The notes beneath the pieces were generated by a model, which had not been told where the DNA came from, made no database searches, and saw only the letters and a list, made by a program, of their open reading frames with translations. Shown here in pieces: positions 59,573-64,000 of a stretch of DNA of 64,000 nucleotides; the stretch's first letter is position 1; the number at the start of each line of letters is the position of its first letter. Origin of the DNA: Alloscardovia sp963543015 (GTDB taxonomy: Bacteria; Actinomycetota; Actinomycetes; Actinomycetales; Bifidobacteriaceae); assembly GCA_963543015.1 (NCBI GenBank), contig CAUTYZ010000001.1, positions 1 to 64,000 on the forward strand. Reading direction: 5' to 3'. The position numbers and the translations under genes are program-made.

Positions 59573-62164
59573 TTAGTCCTGATTTTCAGAAGTGATTTCT
59601 TTAGCCTCATCTACGGCAGATTCTGGAGATGGAGCCCGAGCTACATACTCTGCGCGTTCTGCCTCTGCTACTTCCTCAGCAGGAGTAGCTTTGTCTTCGA
59701 ATGGACGAGCTGTGAAGATGAATTCACCTAAGATTCCTTCGCCTTCAGAATCGACGAGAATCTGCTCATTGTCGTGCAAATCACCCATCAGAATCTTCTC
59801 AGAAATGGCATCTTCGATATCACGCTGAATGACTCGACGCAATGGACGAGCGCCCAGCAATGGATCGAAGCCCTTTTGAGCCAAGAGATCCTTAGCTTCA
59901 TCGGTCAATTCTACAGACATGTGACGTTCGAACAAACGATCATTCAAACGAGCTACATCGAGATCCACAATCTGACGAACTTCAGGTTCAGTCAACTGCT
60001 GGAAGACGATGATATCGTCCAAACGGTTGAGGAACTCTGGACGGAACTGTCCCTTAAGCTCGGTGGATACCTGATCCTTCATGCGCTGATACGATGTCTG
60101 TGTATTGCCACTGATATTGAAACCAGTATTTGCAGACTGAGAAATCTTGCTGGTACCCAAGTTGGTGGTCAAAATGATAACGGTGTTCTTGAAGTCCACC
60201 TTACGACCCTGACCATCGGTCAAGTGACCATCATCCAACACCTGAAGCAAGGTATTGAAGATATCTGGGTGTGCCTTTTCGATTTCATCGAAGAGAACGA
60301 CGGAGAATGGCTTACGACGTACCTTTTCTGTCAATTCGCCACCCTCATCGTATCCCACGTATCCTGGAGGAGCACCGAAGAGACGAGAAGCTGCATACTT
60401 TTCGCCGAACTCAGACATGTCGATGCGTATCAACGCATCTTCATCATCAAAGAGGAACTCTGCGAGACTCTTAGCAAGCTCTGTCTTACCTACACCAGTT
60501 GGACCAGCGAAGATGAACGAGCCCGAAGGACGCTTTGGATCCTTGAGACCTACACGAGCGCGTCGAATCGAGCGAGCCAAAGCAGTAACTGCTTCATCCT
60601 GACCGATAATGCGCTTGTGAAGTTCAGCTTCCATAGACAAAAGCTTCTTCGACTCTTCCTGAGTCAGTTTGAAGACTGGGATACCCGTGGTGGACGAGAT
60701 AACCTGTGCGATGACTTCCTCATCCACAACCATGGATACATCGGATTCGCCTTCACGCCATGCCTTCTCGCGTTCCTTACGCTGAGTTTCCAAAGTCTCC
60801 TGCTCATCACGCAAGGATGCAGCCTTCTCAAACTCCTGCTGAGAAATAGCCTCGTCCTTTTGAGTCTTGAGCTGAGCGATGCGCTTATCCATATCCTTGA
60901 GCTCTGGTGGAGCAGTCAGACGACGGATACGCAAACGAGCACCTGCTTCATCAATCAAGTCGATTGCCTTATCTGGCAAATGACGATCTTGAATATATCG
61001 CGCTGACAGTTCAGCTGCAGCCTGCAAAGCTTCATCGGTAATCGTGACACGATGGTGATCTTCGTAATTCTTGCGAAGGCCCTTCAAAATTTCAATGGTG
61101 TCAGCAATGCTTGGCTCATTGACCTGAATTGGCTGGAAACGACGTTCGAGTGCCGCATCCTTCTCAATGTACTTACGATATTCATCTGTCGTGGTTGCAC
61201 CAATGGTCTGTAGCTCGCCACGAGCAAGCATAGGCTTGAGCATATCGGAAGCGCCCATTGCACCGTCTGCTGCACCTGCGCCGACGATGGTATGAATCTC
61301 ATCAATAAAGAGAACGACATCTCCACGTGTCTGAATTTCCTTGAGAACCTTCTTCAAGCGTTCTTCGAAATCACCACGATAGCGAGATCCCGCAATCATC
61401 GAGCCCAAGTCGAGCGAGTAAATCTGCTTGTCCTTCAAAGTTTCTGGAACGTCTCCAGCTACGACCTTTTGAGCCAAACCTTCAACGACAGCAGTCTTAC
61501 CCACGCCTGGTTCACCGATAAGAACAGGATTGTTCTTCGAACGACGGCTCAGCACAACCATAACGCGCTGAATTTCCGAGCTACGACCAATCACAGGATC
61601 GAGCTTTCCGTCGCGAGCCTGTTGTGTCAAATTACGACCAAACTGGTCAAGCAAAGCGGAGCCGGACTGATTCTGCTTATTGGACACGCTACCCGAATTG
61701 GCAAGATCGCCATCAGCACTGGAATCATGGGTATCGCGAATTGCATCGATAACAGATGTACGCAATTCTGCAAGATCGACATTCATCTTGACGAGGACCT
61801 GAGTACCCACGCCTTCGCCTTCGTGAATAAGACCGAGAAGAATGTGCTCAGTTCCAATGTAGCTATGTCCCAGCTGCAAAGCTTCACGCAAGGACAACTC
61901 CAAAACCTGCTTAGCATGTGGAGTGAATGGAATGTGTCCGGAAGGAGCAGCATTTCCCTTGCCAATCATTTCTTCAATCTGAGCTTTAGTCGCGTCAAAT
62001 TGCACGCCCTTAGCTTCCAAAGCCTTTGCAGCTACACCTTCGCCTTCGCGGATAAGGCCGAGCAGTAAATGCTCTGTTCCGATGTAGTTATGCTGGAGAG
62101 AGCGTGCTTCCTCCTGAGCCAGCACGATTACTCGGCGAGCCCTATCGGTAAAACGTTCAAACAT
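59573..62164 (-). CDS. clpC: ATP-dependent Clp protease ATPase subunit ClpC
   Basis: Unfolds proteins for ClpP. 863 residues. Two N-terminal Clp-N repeats (about 5-145, with ARRVIVLAQEEARSLQHNYIGTEHLLLG as motif), first AAA+ domain with GEPGVGKTAVVEG near 217 and FIDEIHTIVGAG, a UVR-type middle helix (RIAQLKTQKDEAISQQEFEKAA), second AAA+ with GPTGVGKTELAKS near 556, a VGF-type ClpP loop region, and an acidic Ala/Glu tail. GGAGG precedes the ATG. Divergent from the universal stress gene; the shared region holds inverted repeats. Confidence 0.96.
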   Translation of the reverse strand: MFERFTDRARRVIVLAQEEARSLQHNYIGTEHLLLGLIREGEGVAAKALEAKGVQFDATKAQIEEMIGKGNAAPSGHIPFTPHAKQVLELSLREALQLGHSYIGTEHILLGLIHEGEGVGTQVLVKMNVDLAELRTSVIDAIRDTHDSSADGDLANSGSVSNKQNQSGSALLDQFGRNLTQQARDGKLDPVIGRSSEIQRVMVVLSRRSKNNPVLIGEPGVGKTAVVEGLAQKVVAGDVPETLKDKQIYSLDLGSMIAGSRYRGDFEERLKKVLKEIQTRGDVVLFIDEIHTIVGAGAADGAMGASDMLKPMLARGELQTIGATTTDEYRKYIEKDAALERRFQPIQVNEPSIADTIEILKGLRKNYEDHHRVTITDEALQAAAELSARYIQDRHLPDKAIDLIDEAGARLRIRRLTAPPELKDMDKRIAQLKTQKDEAISQQEFEKAASLRDEQETLETQRKEREKAWREGESDVSMVVDEEVIAQVISSTTGIPVFKLTQEESKKLLSMEAELHKRIIGQDEAVTALARSIRRARVGLKDPKRPSGSFIFAGPTGVGKTELAKSLAEFLFDDEDALIRIDMSEFGEKYAASRLFGAPPGYVGYDEGGELTEKVRRKPFSVVLFDEIEKAHPDIFNTLLQVLDDGHLTDGQGRKVDFKNTVIILTTNLGTSKISQSANTGFNISGNTQTSYQRMKDQVSTELKGQFRPEFLNRLDDIIVFQQLTEPEVRQIVDLDVARLNDRLFERHMSVELTDEAKDLLAQKGFDPLLGARPLRRVIQRDIEDAISEKILMGDLHDNEQILVDSEGEGILGEFIFTARPFEDKATPAEEVAEAERAEYVARAPSPESAVDEAKEITSENQD

Positions 62165-62212
62165 ATAATCCTCCGTATATTTCTACTGCTTAATACTTTA
62201 CAGTCTGGGCGC

Positions 62213-62230
62213 AATTTTCGCTCGAAAATT
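62213..62230. promoter_or_regulatory. Inverted repeat in the clpC/usp divergent region
   Basis: AATTTTCG-CT-CGAAAATT, a perfect 8-bp-arm palindrome 49-66 bp before the clpC ATG. A second, looser repeat AAGTTG-n13-CAACTT lies at 62257-62281. Neither is a clear match to a known HspR or ClgR operator. Confidence 0.45.
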
Positions 62231-62390
62231 TCTCGTTTTACGCCTCAGAGCCTAAAAAGTTGAGTGAATCAAGCGCAACTTCACAAATTTGCCCGCACAT
62301 ACCAATCATTTCTGCGATATAAGGAAAATTCTCCAGTCATAATCACGACAAAAACTCTCAAGTGCGATAGACTATAAAAAAGGAGTAATC

Positions 62391-63347
62391 ATGACAGACA
62401 TTGTTGAGAACACTCGAAACACCCACACACCTCTTGGGGAGCTTGCCGTCGGAGTTGACGGATCAGACGAATCCTTCACTGCTCTTAAATGGGCAATGCA
62501 AGAATCTAGCGTTACAGGACAAAAAGTTCATGCCATCTATGGATGGACTCATTCGTGGGATTTAGGCGACGAACCGACATCCCCACAGGAATGGGAGCGC
62601 GTCCGCAAACTCATCAATACTGAATTACAATCATGGGCCGATTCGGCCGCTCATGGAATTAACTTCGACCCATCCTTACTTAAACTCACGTCAGTTCATT
62701 CAGCTGGAACAACCGCTCTGCTCGACATTGGCGAGCATGCACATCAGATCGTCGTCGGTCGTCGAAACATGGGCGCTGTAGCACGCTGGTTCCTTGGATC
62801 CATGAGTGAAAGTTTAGTCAATCAAGCCTCCTCCCCTGTCACAGTCGTTCACACAGCTGATGACGTCGATGAGGATGATTTTTCTTCTCAACTCATCGAT
62901 GAAGAATCCATGTTAGGAAGCGATCATCGCCTTCCTATCGTCGTCGGTGTAGATGGCTCACAAGTCAGCCTTCGTGCGCTCGATTTCGCAGTCGAAGCAG
63001 CACAATGGGAAAAGCGCGATCTTCATATCGTGTATTGCTGGCAGACGAAATCTTTATCTGAATACCTCAGCCCTGAGCAAGGCATCCCATCGTTGGACGA
63101 AGAGCAAAAAATTGCCGAACATGTCCTTGACGATATCATCAATCAAGCGGACATTCCTGACACAGTTACTGTGGTCAAGCATGTTATTCATACTCCAGCT
63201 GCAAAGGGACTTCTCGAAGCATCTCGATATGCGTATCGGATTATCGTCGGATCACGCGGCCTCGGAAAATTTAATCAGCACGTCCTTGGATCTGTCAGCC
63301 AGAAATTGCTCGACAAATCCACGACGACAGTCACCATTGTCCATTAA
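62391..63347 (+). CDS. Double-domain universal stress protein
   Basis: 318 residues made of two UspA domains (about 15-160 and 180-318). Each has the ATP-binding motif: GRRNMGAVARWFLGSMSESL near 125-144 and GSRGLGKFNQHVLGSVSQ near 284-301, and a starting VGVDGSDES / VGVDGSQVS strand-loop. Such proteins bind ATP and act in stress or dormancy responses. AAGGAG lies 5 nt before the ATG. Divergent from clpC. Confidence 0.93.
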   Translation: MTDIVENTRNTHTPLGELAVGVDGSDESFTALKWAMQESSVTGQKVHAIYGWTHSWDLGDEPTSPQEWERVRKLINTELQSWADSAAHGINFDPSLLKLTSVHSAGTTALLDIGEHAHQIVVGRRNMGAVARWFLGSMSESLVNQASSPVTVVHTADDVDEDDFSSQLIDEESMLGSDHRLPIVVGVDGSQVSLRALDFAVEAAQWEKRDLHIVYCWQTKSLSEYLSPEQGIPSLDEEQKIAEHVLDDIINQADIPDTVTVVKHVIHTPAAKGLLEASRYAYRIIVGSRGLGKFNQHVLGSVSQKLLDKSTTTVTIVH

Positions 63348-63402
63348 ATTACTCTGAAAAATTCTCTATACTCTCTATACGCATTGAACTCATAGGCATG
63401 AT

Positions 63403-63438
63403 TAAGGGTCGGTATTCACACATGGATACCGACCCTTA
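63403..63438. terminator. Bidirectional terminator
   Basis: TAAGGGTCGGTA / TACCGACCCTTA, a perfect 12-bp stem with a 12-nt loop, between the convergent usp and DUF3027 genes. Confidence 0.85.
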
Positions 63439-63474
63439 GCGTATTGTTGCGTAATGTCTTACTCAGTTACTCAC

Positions 63475-64000
63475 TTACTCAGCCGATGGTTCTTCCTCAG
63501 CAGAGACTTCAGAGTCCTCTGTCAGCTGTTCGGAAACAGCAACAATCTCTTGTGCTGGCTCAGAATTATCAATCTGAACACTCTGCTCCTCAGCGGATTC
63601 CTCAGCAGCATCCTCAACAGATTCAGCTGTATCTTCCGAAGCTTCTGTAGATGAGCTTTCATCCAGAGATTCTACATCGTCAGCTTCTTCCAAAATCTCA
63701 GCGATGCGGCGCTCTTCAGCACTTGGCTTCGTACGAGGCGGACGTGAAACGATAATAATGTCATCCTCGTCATCCACCGCAGAATCTGGCTGAATCCACA
63801 TAGTCGATGGAACTGGTGGTTCGATATCAGAATGTTCACCGCAACCATGATCAAGGGACACAACTCGCCCATCATCTTGGCTCCACTTATTTGCGCACAC
63901 TCCAAACATCGTGCCCAACTCGCCGTGAATCTGAACGAAGAATCCGCACGTTTGACACATCTTCTCCCCCGCTGCACGAGTGGATAAAGACTTTGGGCCA
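63475..64000 (-). CDS. DUF3027 protein, N-terminal part outside the window
   Basis: The frame is open from the right edge (GPKSLSTRAAGEK precedes the first internal Met), so at least 175 residues are seen and the start is missing. MCQTCGFFVQIHGELG, FGVCANKWSQDDGRVVSLDHG and CGEHSD form the cysteine-rich DUF3027 core, perhaps a zinc site. The last ~105 residues are acidic, with Glu/Ser/Ala repeats (TEASEDTAESVEDAAEESAE), probably disordered. DUF3027 is an actinobacterial family of unknown function. A terminator shared with usp follows. Confidence 0.85.
   Translation of the reverse strand, partial: GPKSLSTRAAGEKMCQTCGFFVQIHGELGTMFGVCANKWSQDDGRVVSLDHGCGEHSDIEPPVPSTMWIQPDSAVDDEDDIIIVSRPPRTKPSAEERRIAEILEEADDVESLDESSSTEASEDTAESVEDAAEESAEEQSVQIDNSEPAQEIVAVSEQLTEDSEVSAEEEPSAE

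Noticed and set aside
59774..61006. 410-codon open frame on the plus strand
   Set aside because: Antisense to clpC; no start site or recognisable motif.

Overview
The window is chromosomal core DNA of an actinobacterium, most likely a member of the Bifidobacteriaceae of moderate rather than high GC (Alloscardovia/Scardovia/Gardnerella-like or a low-GC Bifidobacterium; this is inference). Evidence: the arg cluster order argC-J-B-D-R-G-H; the actinobacterial order tyrS / TPR protein / HAD phosphatase / tiny ORF / tlyA / nadK / recN; actinobacterial families DUF3027, DUF3043, DUF4191, polyphosphate glucokinase and ClpC; and a glnA preceded by GlnR-like half-sites. I see no phage, insertion sequence, CRISPR array or rRNA.

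Layout. A cut-off tRNA-Gln lies at the left edge. 0.4-4.1 kb is a minus-strand operon proA / conserved unknown / nadD / prs, divergent from thrC (4.6-6.1 kb). 6.2-13.9 kb is the minus-strand run tyrS / RGG-like TPR protein / HAD phosphatase / 36-residue ORF / tlyA / nadK / recN. 14.2-14.6 kb holds a thiamine-binding-protein gene under a TPP riboswitch. 14.8-23.2 kb is the arginine cluster, notably without argF. 23.4-32.2 kb runs from a TPP riboswitch through an HMP/thiamine ECF transporter (YkoE plus a fused YkoD-YkoC), an rRNA/tRNA 2'-O-methyltransferase, pheS, pheT and a DUF4190 membrane protein. 32.5-41.4 kb holds an M20 dipeptidase, DUF3043, a zinc alcohol dehydrogenase, an orphan lpd, DUF4191, glnA and an anchored alpha/beta hydrolase. 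41.4-49.4 kb is a coupled minus-strand operon: a ~1180-residue unknown TPR protein, ligA, mrp and a GDSL hydrolase. 49.4-55.9 kb has a large GT-C-like membrane protein, a FUSC protein, an aminotransferase, ppgK, a nitroreductase and a small membrane protein. 56.1-59.3 kb is a riboflavin ECF transporter under an FMN riboswitch. 59.5-64 kb holds clpC, a double universal stress protein and a DUF3027 gene cut by the right edge.

How it fits together. Most genes are housekeeping (PRPP/NAD/proline, threonine, arginine and glutamine synthesis, aminoacylation, DNA repair and ligation, proteolysis). Vitamin scavenging stands out: three riboswitches and two ECF transporters in which both ATPases and the T subunit are one polypeptide. 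The most original signals are a group of six genes with a -10-like box 6-8 nt before the ATG and no Shine-Dalgarno (probable leaderless mRNAs), the uncharacterised ~1180-residue protein coupled to DNA ligase, the missing argF, an orphan lpd in the place where other actinobacteria keep lipoate/E2 genes, a 36-residue ORF at the position of M. tuberculosis Rv1693, and 10-11 bp tandem repeats in intergenic DNA.
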